Assembly (NCBI RefSeq): GCF_900277125.1 | Contig: NZ_OPYN01000203.1 | Coordinates: forward strand, 1 to 60,016 | Direction of reading: 5' to 3' | Origin: Pseudomonas inefficax | GTDB lineage: Bacteria > Pseudomonadota > Gammaproteobacteria > Pseudomonadales > Pseudomonadaceae | DNA length: 60,016 nt | In this document: one piece after another, positions 15,456 through 25,246 of the stretch | Layout: each line of letters begins with the position of its first letter | How positions within the stretch are numbered: position 1 is the first letter of the stretch | Made by a program: the position numbers and the translations under genes | The notes under the pieces: generated by a model | Seen by the model: only the letters and a program-made list of their open reading frames with translations | What the model was told of the DNA's origin: nothing | The model's database searches: none

Positions 15456-16650
15456 CACGGATTCCTTGACTGGCGTCGATGCGCGTCACCCGCCAGCCAC
15501 CCAGGGCAGCAGCGGCTGTGCTGGCCAGCAGCACCGCGGACAACGCAACGAAGTAATGCATTGGCAACAGATGGCTGGCGTATTCGCCAGGCACCTGCGT
15601 GAAGATCCGGTTAAGGCCCTGCTCGGCCAACAGGTAAAGGCCGCCGGCAACTGCGGCTGCCAGTACGCCGCTGTACAGCGCCTGCAGCACCACGAACAGC
15701 AGCAGCGCCGCCGTGCCGAACCCCAGCAGGCGCAGCACCGCCAGCTCACGCTGCTTGCGCTGTACCGCCGCCACCGCGCCAGCGGCGACGGCAGCCACGG
15801 CACCGGCCACGGCCAGGCTGGTGATGATCCAGAACACCAGGTCGAGGTTGCGGCTGAGCGCCTGCACCTGGGCGATCTGCGCCGCCTGGGTCGACACCAG
15901 CCACTTGCGTTCGGCGAAATAGGCGCGCAGCGGCTCGACGTCGGCCAGCTCCTTGGCATACAGGCGAAACGCCGGGTACACCCGTTGGGCATCGCTGCCT
16001 GCGGCATCGCCCGGCCAGCCCAGTGCTGGCACGCCGCGCCCGTCGCGGTAGTCTTCGACCGCCTCGAGCAGGGCCAGTGAGGCGAACAGGCCATCGCGCT
16101 CGAACGCCGCCAGCGGCAGCACCGCAGCCACCTGCAGGCGGGTCTGGCGCCATTGCAGGTGCCCGGCCTGCTGCCGGCTGAAGCTGGCCTGCAGTTCATC
16201 ACCGGCCGCGGCACCGAGCTTTTCGGCGGCGGTAAAGCTCAATACCACCTGCTGCAGCCCCTGCGGCGGCGCCACCTGTTGCAACAACGGGTCGCCGGCA
16301 GCAGTCGGCAGCATCTCGACGGTCACCGCACGCCCGCGTGCCGGCAGCAACAGCTCGGCGGTGGCGGCGATCTGCCGGGTACGGGCGATGGCGAAGGCAA
16401 CGTCCGGTCGCTGCGCCAGCTCATGGATGAAATCGGCGCGGAAACGACCACCGCCCAGCGGCACGATCTCGCGCACCGCCGGGTCGCGTTGCAGGCGCTC
16501 GGTCAGGCTGCCGACCAGGCCGAACTTGAGCCCGAACAGCACCAGCAAGGGCGCGATCACCGCGACCAGCGCCAGCACGCTGCACGCCGAAAGCCGCGCA
16601 TCGTTGCGGTAGTCCTGCCAGGCCAGGCCGGCGATCAGCCACGGGCGCAT
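15448..16650 (-). CDS. tagS: T6SS-associated ABC transporter permease TagS
   Basis: The 400-aa FtsX/MacB-type permease has one N-terminal transmembrane helix (about 24-46), a large periplasmic domain, and three C-terminal helices ('WIITSLAVAGAVAAVAAGAV', 'LLLFVVLQALYSGVLAAAVA', 'YFVALSAVLLASTAAAALGG'). With the ATPase TagT it forms an inner-membrane complex that relays the TagQR signal to the kinase PpkA in the H1-T6SS model. The start overlaps the tagT stop by one base (TGATG) and the end overlaps tagR, so the block is translationally coupled. Confidence 0.87.
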   Translation of the reverse strand: MRPWLIAGLAWQDYRNDARLSACSVLALVAVIAPLLVLFGLKFGLVGSLTERLQRDPAVREIVPLGGGRFRADFIHELAQRPDVAFAIARTRQIAATAELLLPARGRAVTVEMLPTAAGDPLLQQVAPPQGLQQVVLSFTAAEKLGAAAGDELQASFSRQQAGHLQWRQTRLQVAAVLPLAAFERDGLFASLALLEAVEDYRDGRGVPALGWPGDAAGSDAQRVYPAFRLYAKELADVEPLRAYFAERKWLVSTQAAQIAQVQALSRNLDLVFWIITSLAVAGAVAAVAAGAVAAVQRKQRELAVLRLLGFGTAALLLFVVLQALYSGVLAAAVAGGLYLLAEQGLNRIFTQVPGEYASHLLPMHYFVALSAVLLASTAAAALGGWRVTRIDASQGIRDV

Positions 16651-17354
16651 CAGACCGCCTGCGCCAATGTGGCGGTGACGCCGCCGTCGGCATCGCGCCG
16701 GCAGGCCATGTGCAGCACGCTCAACCCGGCCCGGCGCGCCAGCGCTTCGTCATGGGTGGCGAGCACGCAGGTCACCTGGCGCGCCTGTGCCTCGCGCAGC
16801 AGCAACTGCATGACCCGCTCGGCGTTCACCGGGTCCAGCGCCGCAGTAGGCTCATCGGCCAGCAACAAGGCCGGCGCATGCGCCAGGGCCCGGGCGCAGC
16901 TGACCCGCTGACGTTGCCCCAGCGACAACGCGGCAGGCTTCTTGGCCAGCTGGTCATGCACGTCCAGCGCCTCGGCCAGGCGCTCGACGCTGCCGTCCTC
17001 GCCCAGCCCCAACAGCTGCCGTGGCAGGCGGATATTGCCACGCACATCGAGGAAACCGAGCAATCCGCCAGCCTGCAGCACGTAGCCCAGCTGCCGGCTG
17101 CGCAGCGCCGCCAACTGGTCGAGGCTGCGCTGGCGCCACAGGCCAGCCACATCGGTGCCGGCGAAGACGAAGCCCTCGGCGGCATCCGGCGCCAGCACCA
17201 GCGCCAGCAGGTCGAGCAAGGTACTCTTGCCGCAACCGCTGGGGCCGACCAGCGCCACCCGCGCGCCCGCCGCCAGCTGCAGCCGGTCGATCTGCAGGCT
17301 GTAGCGCTGGGCGCCCTGCCCGCGCGTCTTGCGCACCCCGTGCAGGCTGATCAT
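16650..17354 (-). CDS. tagT: T6SS-associated ABC transporter ATPase TagT
   Basis: This is a 234-aa LolD/MacB-type ATPase. Walker A is 'GPSGCGKST' (37-45), the ABC signature is 'LSLGQ' (143-147), Walker B is 'LLLADEP' (163-169) and the H-loop His is at about 201 ('LATHDEA'). It energises TagS. The ATG at 17354 shares its A with the last base of the ppkA stop (TGATG), and an upstream in-frame extension within ppkA is discarded. The order ppkA-tagT-tagS-tagR-tagQ is contiguous and coupled. Confidence 0.9.
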   Translation of the reverse strand: MISLHGVRKTRGQGAQRYSLQIDRLQLAAGARVALVGPSGCGKSTLLDLLALVLAPDAAEGFVFAGTDVAGLWRQRSLDQLAALRSRQLGYVLQAGGLLGFLDVRGNIRLPRQLLGLGEDGSVERLAEALDVHDQLAKKPAALSLGQRQRVSCARALAHAPALLLADEPTAALDPVNAERVMQLLLREAQARQVTCVLATHDEALARRAGLSVLHMACRRDADGGVTATLAQAV

Positions 17355-20353
17355 CACGGCAGCGTCGACAACGGGACACGGTACAGCGCATCGCCCGGCT
17401 CGGCCTTGCCGAAGCGCACCCAGTTGGCCATGTCGTTGTGGAAGGTTTCGTACAGGCGGATCTTCGAGTCCAGCTCGTCGATGAAATCCTCCTGTTCGGC
17501 CACCGACAGCGACAGCCACAGGTCCTCGGTCATGCTCAGGGACTTGCTGCGGTACGGCAGGCCTTCGAGGTACTCGCCCAGCACCCCGCCCTGGGCCAGG
17601 TTGGCGCCCTTGCGCAGGGCACCCGGATCGCGGCTCATGTAGGCGCTGGCGCTGGCGATCTCGTTGAAGAAATCACCCGGCGAACTGCGGGTCTTGCGCG
17701 CGGCGTCGACAATCAGCTTCAGCGACTGCTGCAGGTCATTGAGCTGCAGCTTGGTCAGCATCACGCACACCTGCAGGCTCGGCAACGCCGGGTTGGCCAG
17801 GTCATGGTCGGCAGCCCAGGCGCTGACCAGTTGCGGCGCCTGGCTGGCGCCGTTACGGCCGAGGAAGTCCATGTGCATGGCATAACCGATCGCCTGGGAC
17901 TTCGCCGCCAGGCTCGCGCCCGAGCCCAACTGGGGCAACGGCTGTGGCTGCTGTTCACGCACCTGGTGCACCAGTTGGGCGAACGTCGAGCCGATCTCGC
18001 GCACGCGCTCGCCAAAGGCGCCCACATCGCCGCCCGGCACACCCACGTACAGGTCACCGATCTGCGGGTTGCTGTCGGCGGTAAGCACGCGGTACTGGCT
18101 TTCGGCAGCGCCATGGTTTTTCACACCGGCCGGGGTGCGCAGGTGCAGGGCGTAGATCCTGATCTGCTTGCTCAACGCAGCCTGGCGAACCTCGGCCTCG
18201 TTCATCTGCGTGCTGCTGTAAGGGTCGTTCTTGCGCAGGGCACCGGCATCGCTGACCAGCAGCACGATACGCCCGCCATAGCCCGACCAGTCCATGCCTT
18301 CCACGGCTTGCATCACGCCGGCAAAGGCATCTTCGTTGAACGAATGGCTGGAGACACTGGTGGCCTTGACCTGCGCGGCAGCCTTGAGGAAGCGCGCCGG
18401 GTCGCGGCCCTCCTCCAGGCTGACCAGGGTCTTGCTCAGGTAGTCCAGGCCCGGGGTGCGCTTGACGCTGTTGCGAAAGCCCACCAGGCCGAAGCTGACG
18501 TTGTCCAGCTCGCCCTGAGCGGCCAGTTGCGCCTGCAGTTCGCTGACCACCTGGCGCACGCGGTCGATGTAGGGTTGCATCGACACCGACGTGTCGACCA
18601 CCAGGACGATACCGGTACGGAAGCGGTTGTCCGCCGCCACGGCCGCACCGGCAGCCGTGGGCGCCTGGCTGCGAACGCTGCTGCCGGGGTCGATGGAGGC
18701 GACGTTGAGCAACTGCACCGGCTGGCCGTCGGCGCCGAAGCTCTCGCGGTAGTCGAAGATCGGCATCAGGTAGAACTGGTTCTGCGGCACCGCGCTGGCG
18801 GCCGGCTCCAGGGCCAGCACCTGGGGCACCTGGTCGGGCTCGTTCTGCGCCTTGAGCAAGTCGGCGCGGGCCTTGCTGGTGTCGTCGAGCAACTGCTGCA
18901 GGTCATCGGCCTGGCGCATGAACATCACCGGCGAACGGCCGGAGCGCTCGGTGAACTTCAGCACCAGGCTTTGCTTCCAGTCGCTGGTTTGTGCCGCCGG
19001 CAACCAGCCATCGCGCTGGCCGCTGCTGGAGGCGCCAACCTCCAGCCATGGCTGGCCGTCGATGTCCTTGCGCTGGTACACATACAACACCGAGAACGCC
19101 GGCAGGGGCTCACCCGCGTTGTCGCCGGGCCTGGCCAGCAGTTGCGCTTCGGGCTTGCTCAGCACCCGCTGGAACAGGGTTTTCTTGCCCGGCATCAGCA
19201 ATGGCCGGCCGTCCTCGCTGGCGGCGAGCGGCGGCGTGGCCGGCGTCTGCGGCTCGCTCGCGGCTTGCGCCACGGGTGGCAGCGAAGCCGGTTGGTCGTT
19301 GTCAGCGGGCCACCACAACCAGGTCGCCCCCAGGCCCAGCGCCGCAGCGATGGCAACGGCCAGCAGGGCTTTGGCCGGTTTGCCGGTGCTGGCTTTCGCT
19401 GGCACGCTCGGTTGCGGCCGGGTCGGCTCGGGCGCAGGCGCGGGGCTGGCGACTGGCGCAGCCACGGCCTGCGGGATATCGATGGATACCGGCGTCAGTC
19501 CGCCCAGCTCAGCCTTGCCCGGCATCGCCACCGGCAATGGCCGGATCACTGTGCTGTCCTGGTCATCGACAGGCAAGCGGTCGAGCGCCGCCAGCAACGC
19601 GGCGGCATCGGCAAAGCGCTGCTCGGGGTCCTTGGCCAGCAGCCCGCGCAGGATGCTCTGGTAGCGCCCATGCTCGATCGGCAGTTCCGGCAGCGGCTCG
19701 GTCAGGTGCGCCAGCGCGGTCGACAAGGCATCGGTGCCACGGTACGGCAGCTCGCCGACAAGGATCTCGTACAGCACCACGCCAAGCGCATAAAGGTCGG
19801 CGCGGCCGTCGATGTCCATGCCACGTGCCTGCTCCGGGCTCATGTAGCTCGGGGTGCCGACGGCGAAACCGGCCTGGGTGAACTGGGTGCGGTCGTCCAG
19901 CGACTTGGCGATGCCGAAGTCCGAGAGCACCGCCGTGCCGTCGGCGCGGAACAGGATGTTGGCCGGTTTCACGTCGCGGTGCACCAACCCCTGGTCGTGG
20001 GCATACCCCAGCGCCTGGGCGATCTGCCGCACGTACAGCAAGCCCTGCTCGGGTGTAAGCCCGGCGGCGATGCGCTCCTTGAGGGTACCGCTGGGCAGGT
20101 ACTCCATGGCCATGTAGTACAGCTCGCCGACGTTGCCGATGTCATGGATGGTGGCGATGTGCGGGTGCGACAGCCGCGCCAGGGTGCGCCCTTCGCGCAG
20201 GAAGCGCTCGCAGAAGGTAGGGTCGGCGGCAAGGCTCGCGGCCATCACCTTCAACGCCACCTTGCGCTGCAGCGAGCGCTGGGTGGCCAGGTAGACACTG
20301 GCCATGGCGCCCTGGCCAATCTCGCTGTCGATGTCGAATCCGGGGATCTGCAT
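17354..20353 (-). CDS. ppkA: T6SS Ser/Thr protein kinase PpkA
   Basis: The 999-aa protein is the kinase that phosphorylates Fha to activate the H1-type T6SS. The N-terminal Hanks kinase domain shows the glycine loop (about 13-18, 'GQGAMASVY'), Lys35 in 'VALKV', 'HRDVKPAN' with catalytic Asp127, and 'DFG' with Asp145. A Pro-rich linker and one transmembrane helix (about 327-348) follow. The periplasmic half carries a von Willebrand A domain with the MIDAS motif 'VVDTSVSMQ' near residue 585. The ATG at 20353 is chosen; an in-frame TTG at 20371 overlapping the pppA stop is the alternative. Confidence 0.92.
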   Translation of the reverse strand: MQIPGFDIDSEIGQGAMASVYLATQRSLQRKVALKVMAASLAADPTFCERFLREGRTLARLSHPHIATIHDIGNVGELYYMAMEYLPSGTLKERIAAGLTPEQGLLYVRQIAQALGYAHDQGLVHRDVKPANILFRADGTAVLSDFGIAKSLDDRTQFTQAGFAVGTPSYMSPEQARGMDIDGRADLYALGVVLYEILVGELPYRGTDALSTALAHLTEPLPELPIEHGRYQSILRGLLAKDPEQRFADAAALLAALDRLPVDDQDSTVIRPLPVAMPGKAELGGLTPVSIDIPQAVAAPVASPAPAPEPTRPQPSVPAKASTGKPAKALLAVAIAAALGLGATWLWWPADNDQPASLPPVAQAASEPQTPATPPLAASEDGRPLLMPGKKTLFQRVLSKPEAQLLARPGDNAGEPLPAFSVLYVYQRKDIDGQPWLEVGASSSGQRDGWLPAAQTSDWKQSLVLKFTERSGRSPVMFMRQADDLQQLLDDTSKARADLLKAQNEPDQVPQVLALEPAASAVPQNQFYLMPIFDYRESFGADGQPVQLLNVASIDPGSSVRSQAPTAAGAAVAADNRFRTGIVLVVDTSVSMQPYIDRVRQVVSELQAQLAAQGELDNVSFGLVGFRNSVKRTPGLDYLSKTLVSLEEGRDPARFLKAAAQVKATSVSSHSFNEDAFAGVMQAVEGMDWSGYGGRIVLLVSDAGALRKNDPYSSTQMNEAEVRQAALSKQIRIYALHLRTPAGVKNHGAAESQYRVLTADSNPQIGDLYVGVPGGDVGAFGERVREIGSTFAQLVHQVREQQPQPLPQLGSGASLAAKSQAIGYAMHMDFLGRNGASQAPQLVSAWAADHDLANPALPSLQVCVMLTKLQLNDLQQSLKLIVDAARKTRSSPGDFFNEIASASAYMSRDPGALRKGANLAQGGVLGEYLEGLPYRSKSLSMTEDLWLSLSVAEQEDFIDELDSKIRLYETFHNDMANWVRFGKAEPGDALYRVPLSTLP

Positions 20354-20367
20354 GTTCGGGGTGCTCT

Positions 20368-21087
20368 TCAATTCGCCTTCACCACCACGGCGGTGATGTT
20401 GTCAGGGGCGCCACGGGTCAGCCCCAGGTGTACCAGGCTGCGGACCACCTGGTAGGGGTCGGCATGGCCGAGCACGTCGGCGATCTCGTGGTCTTCGGCG
20501 GTCTTGTTCAAGCCGTCGCTGCACAGCAGGTAGGTGTCGCCGGGCTGCACCTGCACGCTCACCGCCTGCAGTTCAAGCTGGTCCTCGACGCCGATGGCGC
20601 GGGTGACGATGTTGCCGCGCGGGTGCACGCGGGCTTCGGCCTCGTTGAGCAGGCCGCTGTCCTGCAGTTCCTGGACGTAGCTGTGGTCATGCGACAGGCG
20701 CTCGATGCGGCCATCGCGCAGCCGATACAGCCGGCTGTCCCCGGCCCACAGGCCTATGGCGCGGTCGCCGCGCGCGGCCAGCACTACCACCGTGCTGCCC
20801 ATCATCGCCACGCCCCGGCGCAAGGTTTCCTCGCGCACGACGCGGTTGACCCGCGCCAGGGTGTCGCGCAAGACCTGGGTGAAATCCTCCAGCCCATCGA
20901 CGAGCGGCAACTGGCGCAGGCTGTCCACGGCCAGGCTGCTCACATAGTCGCCGGCGGCATGCCCACCCATGCCATCGGCAACGGCCCACAGGCCATCCCA
21001 GGTCAGCTCCAGGCAGGCGTCTTCATTGATCTTGCGGACCATGCCTACATGGCTGTAGCTGGCCGCGCTGTAGTGCACGCTGCTCAT
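20368..21087 (-). CDS. pppA: T6SS PP2C-type protein phosphatase PppA
   Basis: The 239-aa phosphatase has the PPM/PP2C metal-binding signatures: 'GMVRKINEDACLEL' at the start, 'WAVADGMGGHAAGDYVS' with the DGMGG core, 'GDSRLYRLRDGRIERLSHDHS' and 'LLCSDGLNKTAEDHEI'. It reverses phosphorylation by PpkA and allows the secretion machine to be disassembled and repositioned. The ATG overlaps the stop of tagF by four bases (ATGA). Confidence 0.92.
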   Translation of the reverse strand: MSSVHYSAASYSHVGMVRKINEDACLELTWDGLWAVADGMGGHAAGDYVSSLAVDSLRQLPLVDGLEDFTQVLRDTLARVNRVVREETLRRGVAMMGSTVVVLAARGDRAIGLWAGDSRLYRLRDGRIERLSHDHSYVQELQDSGLLNEAEARVHPRGNIVTRAIGVEDQLELQAVSVQVQPGDTYLLCSDGLNKTAEDHEIADVLGHADPYQVVRSLVHLGLTRGAPDNITAVVVKAN

Positions 21088-21740
21088 GCCGGCCTCGCCT
21101 CGCTGCCCAGCAAAAACGCGGCGAACTGCTCGCTGCGCGGCAGGCCCTGGCTACGCAGCAGGCCTGGCGCGATCCGCTCGCTGCCCTGCCCCCACCACAG
21201 GCTCATGCCTTCGCATGCGCATTCGGCCAGAGCCAGGGCCCGGCCCTGCGGGGTAGTGCCGTCCAGCCGTTGCAAGCCGCCCACGGTCACACGTGGCCCT
21301 GGCAACAATGGCCGGTCGTGGCGAAAAGGCTGCAGGGCCGCCTCGAAATGCTCGAAGGTTGCCTCTGCTTCAAGTGTGCCCAGCAACGCCGCCTCAACCC
21401 CCTCGAACCACTCATCCGCGCCGCCAACGACGCCTGCGATCGCCACCCCGGGCTCCAGCACCTGCGCCACGCTCAGCGGAAAATACCGCCCCACCCGGTC
21501 GATGCTCGGCATCAGCACGCCGACCACCGCATCCGGGCCACACACCCCAGGCGCCAGGGCAAAGCGCCACAACGGGCTGACTAGGTAGGCTTGCAGCCAG
21601 GCCTCGCCAAGCGCCTGCTGGCTGGCCTGGATACCGGCGGCCAACCACTGGTCCCAGGGCTGGATGAAGGTCTGCGGCAAGCCACGGCTGACAAAGTCGC
21701 CGCGGCAGGCCAGTTTTCCGTAGAAACCCACGTCGTTCAC
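21084..21740 (-). CDS. tagF: T6SS post-translational repressor TagF
   Basis: The 218-aa protein begins 'NDVGFYGKLACRGDFVSRGLP' and has 'SPLWRFALAPGVCGPDAVVGVLMPSIDRVGRYFPL', the standard TagF (DUF2094) domain. In P. aeruginosa TagF blocks Fha-dependent assembly independently of the kinase. The start is taken as the GTG at 21740, which overlaps the tssM stop (GTGA). It is a separate gene here, not fused to pppA as in some species. Confidence 0.9.
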   Translation of the reverse strand: MNDVGFYGKLACRGDFVSRGLPQTFIQPWDQWLAAGIQASQQALGEAWLQAYLVSPLWRFALAPGVCGPDAVVGVLMPSIDRVGRYFPLSVAQVLEPGVAIAGVVGGADEWFEGVEAALLGTLEAEATFEHFEAALQPFRHDRPLLPGPRVTVGGLQRLDGTTPQGRALALAECACEGMSLWWGQGSERIAPGLLRSQGLPRSEQFAAFLLGSEARPA

Positions 21741-24700
21741 AGGTGCTCCGGCAGGCTGAAACCGCTGACCACTCGGCTGCGGAACGGGTTGAAGGCGCTG
21801 CTGGCACGCAGCTCGTATGACACGCTGGCGCCGTCCACGCGCAAGCGCAGGTTGAAGCGCTCCGGCGAGCTGCCGGCCACCAGGTCGGACTGGTCGAGCA
21901 GGCGGAACCACGCCCATGGGCCCTCCACGGTCAGCCCCGACCGGCCGCTGGCCGCTGGCGGCGCGATCGACAGGCGCACCACGCCGATGCTGTTGGGGTT
22001 GGGCCACTGCAACGCCACCGGGCGGCTCGGCCCGTGATCGTAGCTGACCTGCTGGCCGTCGAGGTCGAGCAGGAACTGGGTGATGCTGGCGTCCATCGCC
22101 ACTGGCTTGAGCTCGAAGCGCACGCCTGGCTGCAGCCCGTTGCCGCTGCGGAAGAAGGCATCGCGAATGGTCGCCGCGCGCTGGAAGGTGTACAGCACGC
22201 TGCTGTTGATCCCAAGCTTCTGCGCCGCACCCGGCTGCCAGCTCCAGGGTGTGCTGGAGGTGTTGACGTAGGGCTGCAGGTACTTGCGGAAGTAGCTGTC
22301 CATCACCCCGCCAACCCCGAAGAACTGGCCGAAGTCTTCCAGGGTGGCATCGCGCGAGCTGCCGGCCGCCATCGGGTAGCGGCCGCTGAGCGACTGGCGG
22401 TAGACATTGAGCACTTCGCTGGCCCAGGCGGCGTTGAGCTGGTTGCGCACCCCACCCATGACCACGCCGTGGGTCGAGCCGAGTACCGAGCTGACCAGGT
22501 TCTGCACCACCTTGGGCTGGCGCGCCGCGCCCAGGGCAACCCGTTGCGCCGCCGCCTGGGCCTGGTTCTTGGCCTCACCGAGCAGGGCGTCACCGCTTGC
22601 GCCGACCATGGCGCTGACCTGCACGTAGAGCGCATTGAGATCGGTGAGCAGGCCGTCGATCGCAGCTGGCTGGCCTTCGCCGCTGTCAACCAGCGCAGCC
22701 AGTTCGGCAAAGTGCGCGGTCACCGGGTCCTGCGTGCGGGCCGCGGGGCTGTCGGCCGGCAGTGGTGCGTCGCCGAGCAGCCCGCCAAGGCGCTGGCGCA
22801 ACTGGTCGACACCGGCCTGTTCGGCCTTGTCCTGGACCTTGTCGAGCGTGGTCGGCTGCGCCAGGTTGGTTTCCCGGGCTACCGCCTGCAGCAGCTGCTT
22901 CATTGGCGAAGTGGGCCTGGACAGCACCCGCAGCACATCGGCAGCCTGGCCGACGCTGGTGATCGGCACGAAGTCCAGGTCGTCGAGCAGGGCATCCCAG
23001 TGGCGGATGTAGTCCTGGTAATAGAGCTGTTGCACATCATCGGCCAGGCGCCTGGCATCACCTGCCTCGCCCGGCGCGCGGCCCAATACCCAGCGCTCTT
23101 CGGCCAGCGTGGTGCTCTGCGCCAGGCTGGCGGCAAGAAACGCCAGGCGGTAGCCCTGCACGGTGAACAGCCCCGGCAGCGGCTCGCTCAGCGGCTTGCC
23201 GCTCTTGAAGCGAAACACCAGGGCTGCATCGCGCCCGGCCGCGTCGCTGACGCGGAAGTCCTCGACCCCGCCTGGCAGCTTCTGGCGCTTGACCCGGTCG
23301 TACACGCGCTGGGCCACCGGCAGTTGCTGCAGCTGGCGACGGGTGTCGTCGATCAGGCGCTGGTCCAGGCGTGCGTTTGGCGGGCGTTTCTCGAACAGCG
23401 CCGCCAAGTGCTGCTCCAGGGCCTGACGCAGATCCGGCGCCAGGTCGCGAGGCAACTGGCGCTCCCAGTCGAGGGTGATCCAGGCCTTGATGAAGTCCGG
23501 GTCGTAGTGCTCGGCATCGGCCAGCATCAGGTAGGCCTTGAGGCCTTCGTAGAGGTAGTCCGACGGGCCGCCGGCGTATAGCTGTTCCTCGATGCGGGTG
23601 ACCAAGCGCGGGGCGAAAATGGCGATCAGCAGCTTGCGGTACAGGCTCTGCGATTCGCTTTCGAGCATGTCGCCCTGGTACAGGCCCAGGCCCTCGGCCC
23701 AGCCGGGAGGGTCGTCGGCCAGATGGCGCACAGCGTTGAGCAGCGGCAGCACGTCGACCACGTTGCGCTGCGCAGGGCTGAGGCCTTGCACGCTTTTGCC
23801 CAGCGGCTGGAGGCGGCTGTCGACCTCGGCGATGTATTGCTGGTTGGCCCGGTAACTGACGGCCCACAAGGTCCCGACCAGCAGCACCAGGGCCACGCTC
23901 AGGGCCAGCGCGCCACGGGCGATCCATCGGCGCCGCCGCTCCACCTTGGGGTTGCTGCCGACCAGGCCACGCTCGGCGAAGGCAACGGCAGTGAACAGCC
24001 GCTCGATGAAATAGCTACGCCCGCTACCGCTTTGGCGGGCCAGGTGCGCACGGTCCAGGCCCATGCTCTGGGCCATGCTGCCGATCAGCCGATCGATGGG
24101 GCTGCCTTCCTGGGTGCCGCTGGTGAAATACACACCGCGCAGCAACGCCCGCGCCTCGAAGGCGTTGGGCTTGAAGATGCCATTGAGGAACCCCTTGAGG
24201 TTGCCGTGCAGGGCGGCGAACTGTTGCACGAAGCCGTAGATCAGGTCGCGCCGGGCCGGGTCGCGCTCCTGCTGCAGGCGCTCGACCAGGCGCTCTCCGA
24301 GGCGCTGCTCGAGTAGCCCGAACTCGTTGTCGAACTGCGCCAACGGGCCATCACCGCCCTGCTCGAGGGTATCCAGCGGGAAGGTCATGCCCCACACCTG
24401 GGCGCGTTCGTCCTTGCCCAGGTTGTCGAAAAACTCCATGAAGCCCGGTACCAGGTCGAGCTTGGTCAGCATCAGGTACACGGGGAAGCGCACGCCCAGC
24501 TGGCTGTACAGCTCCTGGATGCGCGCACGGATCGCCGCAGCGTGTGCGGCGCGCTCGGCGTCGCTGCCCAGCAACAGGTCGGACAGGCTGATGGCGATGA
24601 ACGCACCGTCGATCGGGCGGCGCGAGCGCTGGGTCTTGAGCAGGTCGAGGAAGCCCAGCCAGGCCGCCTTGTCGACCTGGGCGTGGCTGTCCTGGGTGGT

Positions 24701-25246
24701 GTAGCGGCCGGCAGTGTCGAGCAGCACCGCCTGGTCGGTGAACCACCAGTCGCAGTTGCGCGTGCCGCCAACACCGCGGATGGCGCCCTCGCCCAGTTGC
24801 GCGGCCAGCGGGAAGTGCAGGCCGGAATTGACCAGCGCGGTGGTCTTGCCCGAACCGGGCGGGCCGATGATCACGTACCACGGCAACTCGTAGAGGTTGC
24901 GCCGTTCGTCACCGCCCAGGCGGGCCTTCTTCAGCAGGGCCAGTGCTTCGTCCATGCGCTGGCGCAGGGCTGACAGTTCTTCGGCGGTGGCCACGCTGGC
25001 AGGGTCCGGGGCGGTCTCGGCCGCCAGGCTTTGCATGACCTTGGCCGCCTGCCGGCGCGCCTGCACGATGCGCCAGGCGCGGTAAGCGCCCCACAGGGCG
25101 AACAGCAGGACAATCAGCAGCCAGCGTGGCGTGGGCGACGCCAGCATTTCCAGCAACGGCCCGACGAACCAGATGATCAGGCTCAGGGCGATCAGGCCCA
25201 GCAGCGGGATTACCCAGCGAATGACAAAACTGAAAAACGCCTTCAC
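21737..25246 (-). CDS. tssM: T6SS membrane complex protein TssM (IcmF)
   Basis: The 1169-aa protein has two N-terminal transmembrane helices (about 10-30 and 43-57) and a cytoplasmic NTPase domain with Walker A 'GPPGSGKTT' (128-136). A third helix near residue 440 ('ALALSVALVLLVGTLWAVSY') leads to a large periplasmic domain that ends in the beta-rich TssJ-binding region. TssM spans the inner membrane and joins TssL to TssJ. It starts with GTG overlapping the tssL stop. The length and Walker motif are typical of the H1 group. Confidence 0.95.
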   Translation of the reverse strand: MKAFFSFVIRWVIPLLGLIALSLIIWFVGPLLEMLASPTPRWLLIVLLFALWGAYRAWRIVQARRQAAKVMQSLAAETAPDPASVATAEELSALRQRMDEALALLKKARLGGDERRNLYELPWYVIIGPPGSGKTTALVNSGLHFPLAAQLGEGAIRGVGGTRNCDWWFTDQAVLLDTAGRYTTQDSHAQVDKAAWLGFLDLLKTQRSRRPIDGAFIAISLSDLLLGSDAERAAHAAAIRARIQELYSQLGVRFPVYLMLTKLDLVPGFMEFFDNLGKDERAQVWGMTFPLDTLEQGGDGPLAQFDNEFGLLEQRLGERLVERLQQERDPARRDLIYGFVQQFAALHGNLKGFLNGIFKPNAFEARALLRGVYFTSGTQEGSPIDRLIGSMAQSMGLDRAHLARQSGSGRSYFIERLFTAVAFAERGLVGSNPKVERRRRWIARGALALSVALVLLVGTLWAVSYRANQQYIAEVDSRLQPLGKSVQGLSPAQRNVVDVLPLLNAVRHLADDPPGWAEGLGLYQGDMLESESQSLYRKLLIAIFAPRLVTRIEEQLYAGGPSDYLYEGLKAYLMLADAEHYDPDFIKAWITLDWERQLPRDLAPDLRQALEQHLAALFEKRPPNARLDQRLIDDTRRQLQQLPVAQRVYDRVKRQKLPGGVEDFRVSDAAGRDAALVFRFKSGKPLSEPLPGLFTVQGYRLAFLAASLAQSTTLAEERWVLGRAPGEAGDARRLADDVQQLYYQDYIRHWDALLDDLDFVPITSVGQAADVLRVLSRPTSPMKQLLQAVARETNLAQPTTLDKVQDKAEQAGVDQLRQRLGGLLGDAPLPADSPAARTQDPVTAHFAELAALVDSGEGQPAAIDGLLTDLNALYVQVSAMVGASGDALLGEAKNQAQAAAQRVALGAARQPKVVQNLVSSVLGSTHGVVMGGVRNQLNAAWASEVLNVYRQSLSGRYPMAAGSSRDATLEDFGQFFGVGGVMDSYFRKYLQPYVNTSSTPWSWQPGAAQKLGINSSVLYTFQRAATIRDAFFRSGNGLQPGVRFELKPVAMDASITQFLLDLDGQQVSYDHGPSRPVALQWPNPNSIGVVRLSIAPPAASGRSGLTVEGPWAWFRLLDQSDLVAGSSPERFNLRLRVDGASVSYELRASSAFNPFRSRVVSGFSLPEHL